Source: Myxococcales bacterium
GTDB lineage: Bacteria; Myxococcota_A; Polyangia; Haliangiales; Haliangiaceae
Length of the DNA: 64,000 bases
Reading direction: 5' to 3'
NCBI GenBank assembly: GCA_028287135.1
Contig: JAQBQE010000017.1
Coordinates: forward strand, 1-64,000
Below the pieces are notes generated by a model. The model ran no database searches, had not been told where the DNA came from, and saw only the letters and a list, made by a program, of their open reading frames with translations. Both the position numbers and the translations under genes were made by a program. Position 1 is the first letter of the stretch, and the number at the start of each line of letters is the position of its first letter. Of this stretch, positions 9,173 through 17,912 are shown piece by piece.

Positions 9173-10074
9173 TCGTCCAGCAGCGAGCGCATGCGATCGA
9201 GCAGGCCCTTGCGGCCCGGGGCCGCGAGCTGCGCTTGCCCGGTGCTGCGCCCGAGCTCCTCGATCAGCTCGCGCTGGCGCGCCGTCAGCTCGGTCGGAAT
9301 CGCGACCTGGACGTGCACGAGGTGATCGCCGCGCGGCGCGGTCTTGCCGGAGGCCTGCGGGATCCCACGGCCGCGGATCCGGAACACGCCGCCGGGCTGC
9401 GTGCCCTCGGGGATCCGCATCTTGACCGGGCCGTCGAGCGTCGGCACGTCGATCACCGCGCCGAGCGCTGCCTCGGAGAACGTGATCGTGTGCTCGCTGC
9501 GAACATCGAGCCCATCACGCCGGAACGTCGCGTGCTCCGCGACCCGGATCTGGACGTGGAGGTCGCCGTTCGCGGCGCCGCCCTTCCCCGGTTCGCCCTC
9601 GCCGCGCAGCGTCTTGACCGTGCCCTCCTTCATCCCCGCGGGAACGACGATCGTCAGCTCGCGCGCGGGCGTCGGGCTGACCGAGGCAGCGGGGAGGGTG
9701 ATCGTCTTGCTGACCCCGAACGCAGCCTCCTCGAAGCTGACCTCGAGCGTGTAGCGGATGTCCTTGCCCTTCTGCTTGCCCCGCCGCCGCCGGAACACGT
9801 CGTTGATGATCTCCTGCGCCGCATCGACGACCGCACCGAGCCCGCTCGAACCATCGTCCGCGTGGCCCCAGCGGTCGTAGCGCTGGCGCGACTCGCGATT
9901 GGAGAGCACCGCGTACGCCTCGTTGATCTCGCGGAACTTCTCGCCCTCGTCGCTCGAGTTGACGTCGGGGTGATACTTGCGCGCCAGCTCGCGGAACGAG
10001 CGCTTGATCTCGGTCTCCGTCGCATCACGCGACAGGCCGAGCACCACGTAGTAGTCGCGCTTGCGTCGTGCCAT
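9169..10074 (-). CDS. DnaJ-family co-chaperone without zinc finger (CbpA-like)
   Basis: 301 residues. The J domain occupies 1-70, with the HPD motif at 35-37 that stimulates the Hsp70 ATPase. A short Gly/Ser-containing linker follows, then the two C-terminal beta-sandwich substrate-binding domains (LTIVVPAGMKEGTVKTLRGEGEPG; DHLVHVQVAIP). The CxxCxGxG zinc-finger repeats of true DnaJ are absent, so it is a class B (CbpA-type) J protein. It lies 16 bp downstream of dnaK and should be its partner. No other dnaJ is in the window. Confidence 0.88.
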   Translation of the reverse strand: MARRKRDYYVVLGLSRDATETEIKRSFRELARKYHPDVNSSDEGEKFREINEAYAVLSNRESRQRYDRWGHADDGSSGLGAVVDAAQEIINDVFRRRRGKQKGKDIRYTLEVSFEEAAFGVSKTITLPAASVSPTPARELTIVVPAGMKEGTVKTLRGEGEPGKGGAANGDLHVQIRVAEHATFRRDGLDVRSEHTITFSEAALGAVIDVPTLDGPVKMRIPEGTQPGGVFRIRGRGIPQASGKTAPRGDHLVHVQVAIPTELTARQRELIEELGRSTGQAQLAAPGRKGLLDRMRSLLDE

Positions 10075-10090
10075 CAGCCCCTACCCAGCG

Positions 10091-11920
10091 TCACGAAGAC
10101 CCGCTCCCTGCATCCGCCGCCGCATAGATCGCTTCGCCGATCCGCTGCGCCGAGACCTCGAGCCGCTCGACGGTCTCCTGCACGTAGGCGAGGTCCTCCT
10201 CGGCCATGCCCGCGCGACACTCCGCGAGCTCCTGGAACAGGAACTCACGCTCGTCGTCGGGGAGCAAGGCACCGAACTCGGCCATGGCTTTCTCGGAGGA
10301 GTAGAGCAGGCCTTCGCCCTTGTTGCGAGCCTCGGCGAGCAGGCGGCGGACCTGATCGTCCTCGGCCATCTGGGTGCTCTCGTTGACCAGCCGGTCGATG
10401 TCGTGCTCGGAGAGGCCCGTGGACGGCGACACCGTGATTCGCTGATTGCGACCCGTGCCGTGATCGCGCGCCGAGACGCTGAGCACGCCGTCGGCATCGA
10501 TGTCGAACGCGACCTCGATCTTCGGCACGCCGCGCGGCGCGGGCGGGATCCCGGTGAGCTCGAAGTTCGCGAGGGACTTGTTGTCGGCCGCCATCTCGCG
10601 CTCGCCCTGGAGGACGTGGACGTTGACGAACGGCTGGTTGTCGACGCTGGTCGAGAACACCTCGGTGGCGCGTGCCGGCAGCGAGGTGTTGCGCGGGATC
10701 AACCGGGTGAACACGCCGCCTGCCGTCTCGACCCCGAGCGAGAGCGGCGAGACATCGAGGAGGAGGACTTCCTGCACCTCGCCCGTGAGCACGCCGCCCT
10801 GGATCGCGGCACCGACGGCGACGACCTCGTCGGGATTGACGCTCCGGCTCGGTTCCTTGCCGAACATCTCGGCGACCAGCCCCTGGATTCGCGGCATGCG
10901 CGTCTGGCCACCGACCAGGATCACGACGTCGATATCGTCCGGCGTCAGCCCGGCGTCGGCGAGTGCGCGACGGCACGGCTCGAGCGATGCCTGGACCAGC
11001 GGCTCGACCAGCTCCTCGAGCTGATGGCGCTCGAACATGGTCTGGAGGTGGCGCGGACCATCCGCCGCCGCCGCGATGAACGGCAGGTTGATCTCCGTCG
11101 AGAACGCGCTCGACAGCTCGATCTTCACGCGCTCGGCGGTCTCCTTGAGGCGCTGCAGCGCCATCCGGTCGCCGCGCAGATCCATGCCGCCGTTCGCCTC
11201 GGCGAAGGTCGTCAGCAGATGTTCGACGATCGCGTTGTCGAAGTCCTCGCCACCAAGGAACGTGTCACCCGCCGTCGAGCGGACGCGAAACACGCCATCG
11301 TCGAGCTCGAGGATCGAGATATCGAACGTGCCGCCGCCGAGATCGTAGACGGCGACCCGCTGCGCGCCTTCGGTCTCGACGCCATACGCGAGCGCCGCGG
11401 CGGTCGGCTCGTTGACGATCCGCAGGACGTTGAGCCCTGCGATCCGGCCGGCGTCCTTGGTCGCCTGGCGCTGCGCATCATCGAAGTACGCCGGGACGGT
11501 GATCACGGCCTCGGTGACCTGCTCGCCGATCCAGTCCTCGGCCGTCTGCCGCATCTTCTGGAGCACGATCGCCGAGATCTCGGGTGGCGAATAATCGCGG
11601 CCGCGCACGCGGACGTGAGCGTCGCCGTTCTCCGCGGCCACGACCTCGTAGGGACACGTCAGGAGGTGCCGCTGGACCTCTTCGTCCTCGTACTTGCGCC
11701 CCATCAGGCGCTTCACCGCGTAGATCGTGTTCTCCGCGTTCGTCATCGCCTGACGACGCGCAGCCTGCCCGACCAGGCGCTCGCCCGACTGGGCAAAGCC
11801 AATGATCGACGGTGTGGTGCGCGACCCCTCGGAGTTGGCGATCACGACGGGGCCGTCACCATCGATCACGGCCACGCACGAGTTCGTCGTACCGAGGTCG
11901 ATCCCGATGACGCGGCTCAT
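10091..11920 (-). CDS. dnaK: Hsp70 chaperone DnaK
   Basis: 609 residues, a complete Hsp70. The nucleotide-binding domain starts [18 protein letters not shown] and has the signatures [14 protein letters not shown] and [14 protein letters not shown]. The substrate-binding beta domain (about 385-500) includes [14 protein letters not shown] and is followed by a shorter-than-usual helical lid ending GSGSS without the EEVD-like or Gly-rich tail. ATP-driven folding of client proteins in the cytoplasm, working with GrpE and the J protein encoded on either side. Its start overlaps the grpE stop by 4 bp, so translation is coupled. Confidence 0.95.
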   Translation of the reverse strand: MSRVIGIDLGTTNSCVAVIDGDGPVVIANSEGSRTTPSIIGFAQSGERLVGQAARRQAMTNAENTIYAVKRLMGRKYEDEEVQRHLLTCPYEVVAAENGDAHVRVRGRDYSPPEISAIVLQKMRQTAEDWIGEQVTEAVITVPAYFDDAQRQATKDAGRIAGLNVLRIVNEPTAAALAYGVETEGAQRVAVYDLGGGTFDISILELDDGVFRVRSTAGDTFLGGEDFDNAIVEHLLTTFAEANGGMDLRGDRMALQRLKETAERVKIELSSAFSTEINLPFIAAAADGPRHLQTMFERHQLEELVEPLVQASLEPCRRALADAGLTPDDIDVVILVGGQTRMPRIQGLVAEMFGKEPSRSVNPDEVVAVGAAIQGGVLTGEVQEVLLLDVSPLSLGVETAGGVFTRLIPRNTSLPARATEVFSTSVDNQPFVNVHVLQGEREMAADNKSLANFELTGIPPAPRGVPKIEVAFDIDADGVLSVSARDHGTGRNQRITVSPSTGLSEHDIDRLVNESTQMAEDDQVRRLLAEARNKGEGLLYSSEKAMAEFGALLPDDEREFLFQELAECRAGMAEEDLAYVQETVERLEVSAQRIGEAIYAAADAGSGSS

Positions 11921-12543
11921 TCGCTAGACTTCGCCTTTGCGACGACGACGAGCGCAGGACGCAGCAACCGATCACCAGACTTGTAGCCACGCTGCAGGAC
12001 CTGCACGACGGTACCCGGCGGCTGATCGCTCTCCTGCTGCGAGATCGCCTCGTGCAGGTTCGGATCGAACGGCTGGCCCATCGCGTCGACGCCGGTGACG
12101 TCGAGCCGCTCGAATGCGGTCACGAACTGGCGCAGCACGAGCTGCACGCCCTCCACGATTGGATTCTTTTCTTCCGAGCTCTGCACCGCGTGCTCGATCG
12201 CGCGCTCCAGGTTGTCGACGACCGGCAGCATCTCCTTGAGGACCTTGCCCTTGGCCTCGTACTTCGCGTCCTCGGCCTCGCGCTTCTGTCGCTTGCGCAG
12301 GTTCTCGAGATCCGCAGCTGCCCGCAGGTAGCGGTCCCAGTTGTCCTTCTTCTCCTTCTCGGCAGCGGCGAGCTTGCCTTCGAGCTCGGTGGCTCGATCG
12401 GGAGGTGCGATATCCGGAGGCTCGACCTCGACCGGAATCACGTCGCTTGCCTCCGGGCCCGGCTCTGCAGCTGGTGCTGTTGCAGCGTCCGGAGTCGCTT
12501 CGTCGGGCTGGGTTGGATCTCCGCTCATGACTGCCCGGACCAT
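11917..12543 (-). CDS. grpE: Nucleotide exchange factor GrpE
   Basis: 208 residues. An acidic, Pro/Ala-rich disordered N-terminus (about 1-50) precedes a long coiled coil ([33 protein letters not shown] region, about 52-90) and the C-terminal beta domain ([37 protein letters not shown]), the GrpE signature. It releases ADP from DnaK. The start is uncertain: ATG at 12543 gives MVRAVMSGD, and the second ATG at 12528 gives MSGDPTQ. Neither has a clear Shine-Dalgarno sequence, and the first lies at the foot of an RNA stem formed with the hrcA stop region (12543-12597). Confidence 0.93.
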   Translation of the reverse strand: MVRAVMSGDPTQPDEATPDAATAPAAEPGPEASDVIPVEVEPPDIAPPDRATELEGKLAAAEKEKKDNWDRYLRAAADLENLRKRQKREAEDAKYEAKGKVLKEMLPVVDNLERAIEHAVQSSEEKNPIVEGVQLVLRQFVTAFERLDVTGVDAMGQPFDPNLHEAISQQESDQPPGTVVQVLQRGYKSGDRLLRPALVVVAKAKSSE

Positions 12544-12597
12544 AACCAGCTTTGGTCAAGCAGACCAGGGGCCTAGCCCTGTCTACGTGCCTGGTTA
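12543..12597 (-). promoter_or_regulatory. Structured hrcA-grpE junction (candidate RNA switch or processing site)
   Basis: In the transcript, a 7-nt segment UAACCAG that contains the hrcA stop is complementary to CUGGUUA immediately before the UG of the first grpE AUG. Between them are a GGGC-UAG-GCCC hairpin and a UGGUC-UGCUU-GACCA hairpin. The same CCAGG can instead pair with an internal CCUGG, so two folds compete. The structure is seen directly; a thermometer or attenuator role is inference. It could simply be a processing or stability element. Confidence 0.4.
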
Positions 12598-13629
12598 CGT
12601 ACCGCCGAGCTCGGCGAGTAGCTGCGAGACGGTATCCGCGGTGACGTCCACGACCGACATCACCTTGCCGTAGTTCATCCGCATCGGACCGATCACCGCG
12701 AGCGCACCGATCGGCTGATCCTCGGGGCCATACGAGACCGCCACGACGGACGACGAGGCGAGCGCCGACATCGCGGTCTCGGCACCGAGGAAGACCTGCA
12801 GCCCCTCGGCGCGGCGGGTGCGATCGAGGAGCCGGACCAGGGTCTCCTTGTCCTCGAGGGTGCGCAGGAGATCGCGGGCGCGATCCTGGGCGAGCGCGTC
12901 GTCGAGCAGGTTCGACTGGCCGGTGACCAGGACGTCGGCGGACCGATCGGGCTGCGCGACGAACACCGCGTGACCGAGCCGGAGGGCCGCCGAGATCGCC
13001 TCGTCGTAGCGATTCTTGTCCTCGCCGAGCTCGCGGATCACGCACTCGCGGACCTCGTCGATCGTCATGCCCGAGAGCAGCTGGTTCAGATAGCCGTGGA
13101 TCCGTTCGAGCCGGCGCGGATCGACGTCATCGAGGATCAGCCGGTTCTCGATCCGACCATCGGTGGTGACCAGGACCGCGATCAGCTTGCCGTCGCGCAG
13201 CGGCACGAACTCGATCTGGCCGAGGCGCTGCTGATCGGGATCCGGTGCGATGATCACCGCCGCGTGCTGGGTCAGATCGGAGAGCAGGCGCGACGCGCGC
13301 TGCACGACCTCATCGGGGGTCGGCGCGATCACGCGCTCGCGGATCTCTTCCTTCTCACGCGGGGTGAGGCCGCGAACCTTGAGCAAGGAGTCGATGAAGA
13401 ACCGCAGGCCCGTCGCGGTCGGCACGCGCCCGGCAGACGAGTGACGCTGCTCGAGCATCCCCATCTCCTCGAGATCCGCCATCACGTTGCGAACGGTCGC
13501 GGGCGACAGGCCGAGGTCGTGGCGGCGCGTGACCGTACGCGAGCCGACGGCGTCGCCGCCGTGCAGGTACTCCGTGACGACCGCGTGCAGAATCTTCTGC
13601 GCGCGCCGTGATAGGTCCGTTCCACTCAT
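12595..13629 (-). CDS. hrcA: Heat-inducible transcription repressor HrcA
   Basis: 344 residues. The N-terminal winged-helix DNA-binding domain (1-80; [31 protein letters not shown]) is followed by a GAF-like and dimerisation region, with the C-terminal hallmark [25 protein letters not shown]. HrcA normally binds CIRCE (TTAGCACTC-N9-GAGTGCTAA) and is kept folded by GroEL. No CIRCE match was seen upstream of hrcA, grpE or dnaK, so its target must be elsewhere or diverged. A Shine-Dalgarno-like GGGAG precedes the ATG at 13629. It heads the heat-shock run, 39 bp downstream of the hemW stop. Confidence 0.93.
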   Translation of the reverse strand: MSGTDLSRRAQKILHAVVTEYLHGGDAVGSRTVTRRHDLGLSPATVRNVMADLEEMGMLEQRHSSAGRVPTATGLRFFIDSLLKVRGLTPREKEEIRERVIAPTPDEVVQRASRLLSDLTQHAAVIIAPDPDQQRLGQIEFVPLRDGKLIAVLVTTDGRIENRLILDDVDPRRLERIHGYLNQLLSGMTIDEVRECVIRELGEDKNRYDEAISAALRLGHAVFVAQPDRSADVLVTGQSNLLDDALAQDRARDLLRTLEDKETLVRLLDRTRRAEGLQVFLGAETAMSALASSSVVAVSYGPEDQPIGALAVIGPMRMNYGKVMSVVDVTADTVSQLLAELGGT

Positions 13630-13668
13630 CCGCTCCCGTGAGCTTACTTCGTGCGGGTCACAAAGGCG

Positions 13669-14763
13669 CTATCTGCCTGTCACCCAGCGTGTGACGACCT
13701 GGGCAGCGACCCGGTCGGCCATCAGAAAGCCGCGCAGAGTCGGGCAGATCCGGCCTTCGCGGCGCTCGGCGAGCCCCTCGGCGACGAGCTCGTCGGCAAG
13801 TCCAGGTGCAGAGGCCAGGTCGCCCTCGGCGACCCCGTCCGACGTCCGCAGGCCCAGCCAGGCCCGATCCGCCGCCATCTCGGCCGCGCCGATCTCGACC
13901 CGGTCCGCGGGCGTCCCGGGCGCCGCGAGGTAGTCCTTCGACTTCCTCGGATTGGTGGCGCGCACCGCGGAGCCATCGGCGGCGAGCTCGAGCGACGCGG
14001 CCCCGACGCCGAGGCCGAGGAACGGCGCGCCTTGCCAGTACAGGCTGTTGTGGACGGCGCGCTTGCCGGGCTTCGCGTACGAGCTGATCTCGTAGTGCTC
14101 GAAGCCCGCGGCCGTCAGCGTGTCGTGAGTCTCGGTATAGAGGTCGGTCAGCGTGTCCTCGTCGAGCGGGACCAGCCGACCATCGCGGACGCGCTGACCG
14201 AACGCGGTGCGGTCCTCGATCGTCAGCTCGTAGACGGACAGGTGATCGGCCGGCAGCGTCTCGACCCGCGCCGAGCCGCCGGGTGTGCCGAGGATGAAGT
14301 CCGCAGACGTCATGAAGCCCGCGGCGAGTGCACGCTCGACGGCGGCACGCCCATCGCCGAACCGATGATCGCGGCCGAGCACGACGAGCGCCTGTGGATC
14401 GAGCGACTGCACGCCGATCGAGATCCGCGTGATCCCGGCGGCGCGCCAGGCAGCGAGATTCTCGTCGGTACAATCGGTGGGGTTTGCCTCGATCGTGACC
14501 TCGCGTGGGGGCCCCGCGTAGGTCGCGCGGATTTCACGGACCGCCTCCGCGATGCAGTCGGGTCGCCACAAGGACGGCGTACCGCCGCCAAGGTAGATCG
14601 AGGCCAGCTCGCCCGGGAACGCAGGTGCACGCCTTGCCAGCTCGCTGACGATGGCCGCGAGGTACCCCTCGTGCGGAGGCTCTCCGGTCTCGACGGCGAA
14701 GTCGCAGTACGGGCAGAGCTTGCGGCACCACGGGAAGTGGAGGTAGACGCCTACAGACGTGAT
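13669..14763 (-). CDS. hemW: HemW-like radical SAM protein (no canonical start codon)
   Basis: About 364 residues if read from 14763. The [4Fe-4S] motif CRKLCPYC (Cx3Cx2C) is intact close to the N-terminus, with HFPWC before it and YLGGGTPS after it, and the C-terminus carries the HemW domain. HemW relatives bind heme and are often misnamed coproporphyrinogen III oxidase. An in-frame TAG lies just upstream of the motif (minus-strand codons before ATT-GGC-GTC-ATC-ACG), and no ATG, GTG or TTG occurs between that stop and the Fe-S motif. The first TTG (14571) is inside the domain and would delete the cluster. ATC at 14763, ATT or GTC are possible non-canonical starts. The 5' end overlaps the divergent cysteine desulfurase start. 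Confidence 0.85.
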   Translation of the reverse strand: MTSVGVYLHFPWCRKLCPYCDFAVETGEPPHEGYLAAIVSELARRAPAFPGELASIYLGGGTPSLWRPDCIAEAVREIRATYAGPPREVTIEANPTDCTDENLAAWRAAGITRISIGVQSLDPQALVVLGRDHRFGDGRAAVERALAAGFMTSADFILGTPGGSARVETLPADHLSVYELTIEDRTAFGQRVRDGRLVPLDEDTLTDLYTETHDTLTAAGFEHYEISSYAKPGKRAVHNSLYWQGAPFLGLGVGAASLELAADGSAVRATNPRKSKDYLAAPGTPADRVEIGAAEMAADRAWLGLRTSDGVAEGDLASAPGLADELVAEGLAERREGRICPTLRGFLMADRVAAQVVTRWVTGR

Positions 14764-15913
14764 GACGCCAATCTACCTCGACAATGCCGCTTCGACCCGC
14801 GTCACCGACGAGGTCATCGCTTTGATGACCGAGGTGATGCGCACCGCGTGGGGCAATCCGAGCAGCCTGCATCCACAGGGGGCAGCCGCACGCTCGCAGA
14901 TCGAGGTGGCCCGCGGACGCTTGCTCGCCGCGCTCGGCGATCCAGGCGGAGCCAGGGGCGACATCGTGTGGACGAGCGGCTGCAGCGAGGCCGATGCGCT
15001 CGCGGTGCTCGGGGCTGCACGCGTGCGCGAGGGATCGATCGTCGTGTCGTCGATCGAACATGCTGCCGTCGGCGCCGTCGCCGCGCGCCTCGGTGACGCC
15101 GGTCGCGCGGTGATCGAGGTCGCGCCTGGCCCCGATGGCGTGCTCGATCCGGAGACCGTCGCCGACGCCGCCGTCGGTGCTGCCGTCGTCGCGATCGTGA
15201 TGGTGCAGAACGAGGTCGGCATCGTGCAGCCGGTGACCTCGATCGTCAGCGCGGTTCGCCAGCGGTCACCGGGCTGCCACATCCACGTCGACGCAGCGCA
15301 GGCGTTCGGCAAGGTCATGCTCGATGTCGGCGCGATCGGCGCCGACTCCGTCGCGATCGCAGGTCACAAGCTGCATGGGCCCAAGGGCACGGGGGCACTG
15401 TGGCTGCGCACCGGCGTCGTGCTCGAGGCGTTGTGGGCAGGTGGCGGCCAGCAGAAGGGACTGCGCGGCGGGACCCAGGATGCACCCGGCTCCGCGGGCC
15501 TCGGCCTCGCGGCGGAACGCGCGATCGCGGCCATGCCGTCGGCACGCACGCGCTGGCTCGAGCTGGCCGGTCGGATCACCTCGATCCTCGACGCACGGTC
15601 GATCGCGTATCGCCAGCTCGTCCCCGATCAGCGCCGCGCACCGCACATCCTCGCGCTCGGGATCCCGGGGGTCCCGGCGACGGCGTTGCGCACGGTGCTC
15701 TCGAGCCGCGGCGTCTACGTGTCGACCGGATCCGCCTGCGCAGAACGGGACTCCAAGCCCTCGGTGGTGCTCGCGGCGATCGGCCTTCCTGCCGACGTCG
15801 GCATGGTGCGGTTGTCGTTCGGGCTCGAGACCACGACCGCCGAGGTCGAGGCGGCGGCGGCGATCCTCGCGGACGTCGCGGGCGAGCTCAGCCAGCGACG
15901 AACTGCAGGCTGA
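14762..15913 (+). CDS. Cysteine desulfurase (NifS/IscS type)
   Basis: 383 residues from the ATG at 14762 (a GTG at 14759 adds one codon). PLP-dependent enzyme that takes sulfur from cysteine for Fe-S clusters and thiolated cofactors. The N-terminus IYLDNAASTRV, the PLP-binding Lys203 in AGHKLHGPKG and the catalytic Cys326 in STGSACAERDS are all present. The short Cys loop and length fit the NifS/group II-like subset. No iscU, iscR or thiI is adjacent. It is divergent from hemW with overlapping 5' ends, which is striking because HemW needs an Fe-S cluster. Its 3' end overlaps the convergent GltJ-like gene by 26 bp. Confidence 0.92.
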   Translation: MTPIYLDNAASTRVTDEVIALMTEVMRTAWGNPSSLHPQGAAARSQIEVARGRLLAALGDPGGARGDIVWTSGCSEADALAVLGAARVREGSIVVSSIEHAAVGAVAARLGDAGRAVIEVAPGPDGVLDPETVADAAVGAAVVAIVMVQNEVGIVQPVTSIVSAVRQRSPGCHIHVDAAQAFGKVMLDVGAIGADSVAIAGHKLHGPKGTGALWLRTGVVLEALWAGGGQQKGLRGGTQDAPGSAGLGLAAERAIAAMPSARTRWLELAGRITSILDARSIAYRQLVPDQRRAPHILALGIPGVPATALRTVLSSRGVYVSTGSACAERDSKPSVVLAAIGLPADVGMVRLSFGLETTTAEVEAAAAILADVAGELSQRRTAG

Positions 15914-17792
15914 TCTTGAACAGTCCGCCCGGCGACGTGCGGAACTTCCACGACTTGATGGACGAGATCAGGCACTTGCCGAGATTCGTCGTCGCGTGCT
16001 GCGACAGCGTCACATCCTTGACGACGCCATCCGCGCCGATCGAGAGCGTCGCCTGGATCTTCTTCACGTCGCCCATCATGATCAGATCGGCGCCCTTCTG
16101 CGATCGCATGTAGCAGCGCTGCGTACTGCTCGAGTACTTGCGTGCCATGTCCTCGATCTCGTCGGAGCGCAGTGACCCGGTCGGCAGGTCGGGACTCGTG
16201 TTGGTGTTCGTCGTGTTGGTGGGGTTCGGGTTCGGACGCTTGATCGGCGTCTTCGTCGGGAAGAACGGATTTGGCGCCGCGGAGCCGGGCCCCGGCTGGA
16301 GCGGATTTGCCTTGCGGGTGGGGTCGTCGGGCCGCGTGGTGTCGATCGTGCCGCCGCCGGCGAGCGTGCTGTTCGTCAGGTCGTCGCCACCGAACACGAG
16401 GAGCACGACAGCGATCACGACACCCGCGAGCAGCAGCAACGCGACGCCGATCAGCATGATCAGACCGCGGCGATGATGGGCGATCACCGGCGCGGGCGTC
16501 GCGCCATCCGCCGAGCCATCGCCGAACGGCTGCATCCCGGCATTCGGCGCGTTCGGATCGTCGATCCGCGGCACCGCGCCGGTCATGCCCATCCGAGGCA
16601 CGGCGCCGGTCTGGCCCATCCGCGGAACAGGACCGGTCTGGCCCATCCGCGGCACAGGACCCGTCTGGCCCATCCGCGGCACGGACCCGGTGCGGTTCGC
16701 CGTCGCGATCGGCGTGTTGCGCGGGCGCATCAGGTCCGCGAGATTGACGACGCGGGAGACCTCACCGATCTGGAGCTCGTCGTCCTCGTCGTCCTCGTCG
16801 TTGTCGACGGTCAGCGGCGCATTCGCCAGGCGCGGTGCGGGTGCCGGTGCCTCGTGCTTGGGCGCGGGACCTGCGTGGCCCATCGCTGCCTTCGCGAACG
16901 CATCATTGGCCTCGGCGGCAAGGCGCTTCGCCGCGGCGGCGACCGGCTCGGCGGCGGTGGACGCCTCCTCGTCGAACGGCGGTGATTCGATCTGCGTCGC
17001 CGGTTCTGCCCCCAGGCCGGGTGCGGTCTCTGCACGCGCGGCCGGCCGGGCGATCGCCGGTGCCGGGACCTTGATCGCCGCCGCCGACGCACCGTTGGTC
17101 CTCGGGTGCAGCGCGGGCATGCCGCTCGCCGGGGTCGCGGACGGTCCGTTGCTCGGAGGAGGCAGCCCGAGGCCGGGATGGCTCGTCGACGGTGAGCTCT
17201 TCTCGAGCGATGCCATCGTGGCCGCGAACAGCGGCTTGGGCTCGTCCTCGACCGCGGAGGATCCGGTGCCCGCACCGATCCGACCGCCACCACCGACGCG
17301 CGGGAGCGGAGGTGGTGCCTGCGGCGCCGGCGCGGGTGCCGGCTTCTTGCGGAGGCCGCGGAAGTGACTGACCTTGTCGACCGGCAACCAGTCGTCGAAG
17401 CCCTCGCTCCAGCAGTGGAGATCCGCGTCGAACGCCTTGGAGCCGACCCAGCGCTGCGCCTCGGCCAGCGAGAACGGGCCATCCTGGTCACCGTCGATCG
17501 AGACGTACCACTCCTCCTCGAGGGCCGCGGGCGGCTTGGTCGTCAGCGCGACCGCGAACGCGGAACCGAGCGCACCGTTGGCGGGGGCGTTGATCGACGA
17601 GGTGACGATCGGCGCCTGGGTCGTCGTCTTCTGCCGACGCGGCCCCGCTTCGCCTGCCTCGACATCCGTCATCCCCTCGCGAACGGTGATGACGTTCGCG
17701 CAGTTCTTACAGCGGATCTTGAGGATCTTGCCGCGTACGCGATCGTCACCGATCGAGTAGCGGGTCTTGCAGCGGTCACAGAGGAACTTCAC
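15888..17792 (-). CDS. GltJ/AgmX-like protein: zinc ribbon, GYF domain, TM, TonB-like C-terminus
   Basis: 634 residues. An N-terminal zinc ribbon has Cys5, Cys8, Cys28 and Cys31; a GYF_2-type domain (about 95-150; EWYVSIDGDQDGPFSLAEAQ) follows. A long Ala/Pro-rich linker contains nine-residue repeats (MGQTGPVPR and variants). One transmembrane helix is near 455-478, and the C-terminal ~95 residues are an AgmX/PglI-type TonB-like domain (YSSSTQRCYMRSQK; KSWKFRTSPGG). This is the architecture of GltJ of the Myxococcus gliding machinery, whose cytoplasmic zinc ribbon and GYF domains work with MglA. The start is a GTG at 17792. The other glt/agl genes are not in the window, so it may be a paralogue. 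Confidence 0.8.
   Translation of the reverse strand: MKFLCDRCKTRYSIGDDRVRGKILKIRCKNCANVITVREGMTDVEAGEAGPRRQKTTTQAPIVTSSINAPANGALGSAFAVALTTKPPAALEEEWYVSIDGDQDGPFSLAEAQRWVGSKAFDADLHCWSEGFDDWLPVDKVSHFRGLRKKPAPAPAPQAPPPLPRVGGGGRIGAGTGSSAVEDEPKPLFAATMASLEKSSPSTSHPGLGLPPPSNGPSATPASGMPALHPRTNGASAAAIKVPAPAIARPAARAETAPGLGAEPATQIESPPFDEEASTAAEPVAAAAKRLAAEANDAFAKAAMGHAGPAPKHEAPAPAPRLANAPLTVDNDEDDEDDELQIGEVSRVVNLADLMRPRNTPIATANRTGSVPRMGQTGPVPRMGQTGPVPRMGQTGAVPRMGMTGAVPRIDDPNAPNAGMQPFGDGSADGATPAPVIAHHRRGLIMLIGVALLLLAGVVIAVVLLVFGGDDLTNSTLAGGGTIDTTRPDDPTRKANPLQPGPGSAAPNPFFPTKTPIKRPNPNPTNTTNTNTSPDLPTGSLRSDEIEDMARKYSSSTQRCYMRSQKGADLIMMGDVKKIQATLSIGADGVVKDVTLSQHATTNLGKCLISSIKSWKFRTSPGGLFKISLQFVAG
16564..16695. 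repeat. 27-bp tandem repeat, about 4.9 copies, inside the GltJ-like gene
   Basis: Units start at 16564, 16591, 16618, 16645 and 16672 and differ at a few positions. They encode nine-residue units (MGQTGPVPR type) in the disordered linker before the transmembrane helix. Copy number could vary between strains without breaking the frame. Confidence 0.85.
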
Positions 17793-17912
17793 GCTGGAAC
17801 GCCCCCACGACGAGCGCTAACAATGCGGGCTGCGCAGCGCGACACGTGCGTAGATTGTGCCGAAAAAAAGCAGTGGTGGCAAAGGGGTACGCGCCACGAC
17901 ACCGTATCGGGC

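Noticed and set aside
12595-13680. Search for a CIRCE operator near hrcA
   Set aside because: No TTAGCACTC-N9-GAGTGCTAA or close match was seen upstream of hrcA, grpE or dnaK.
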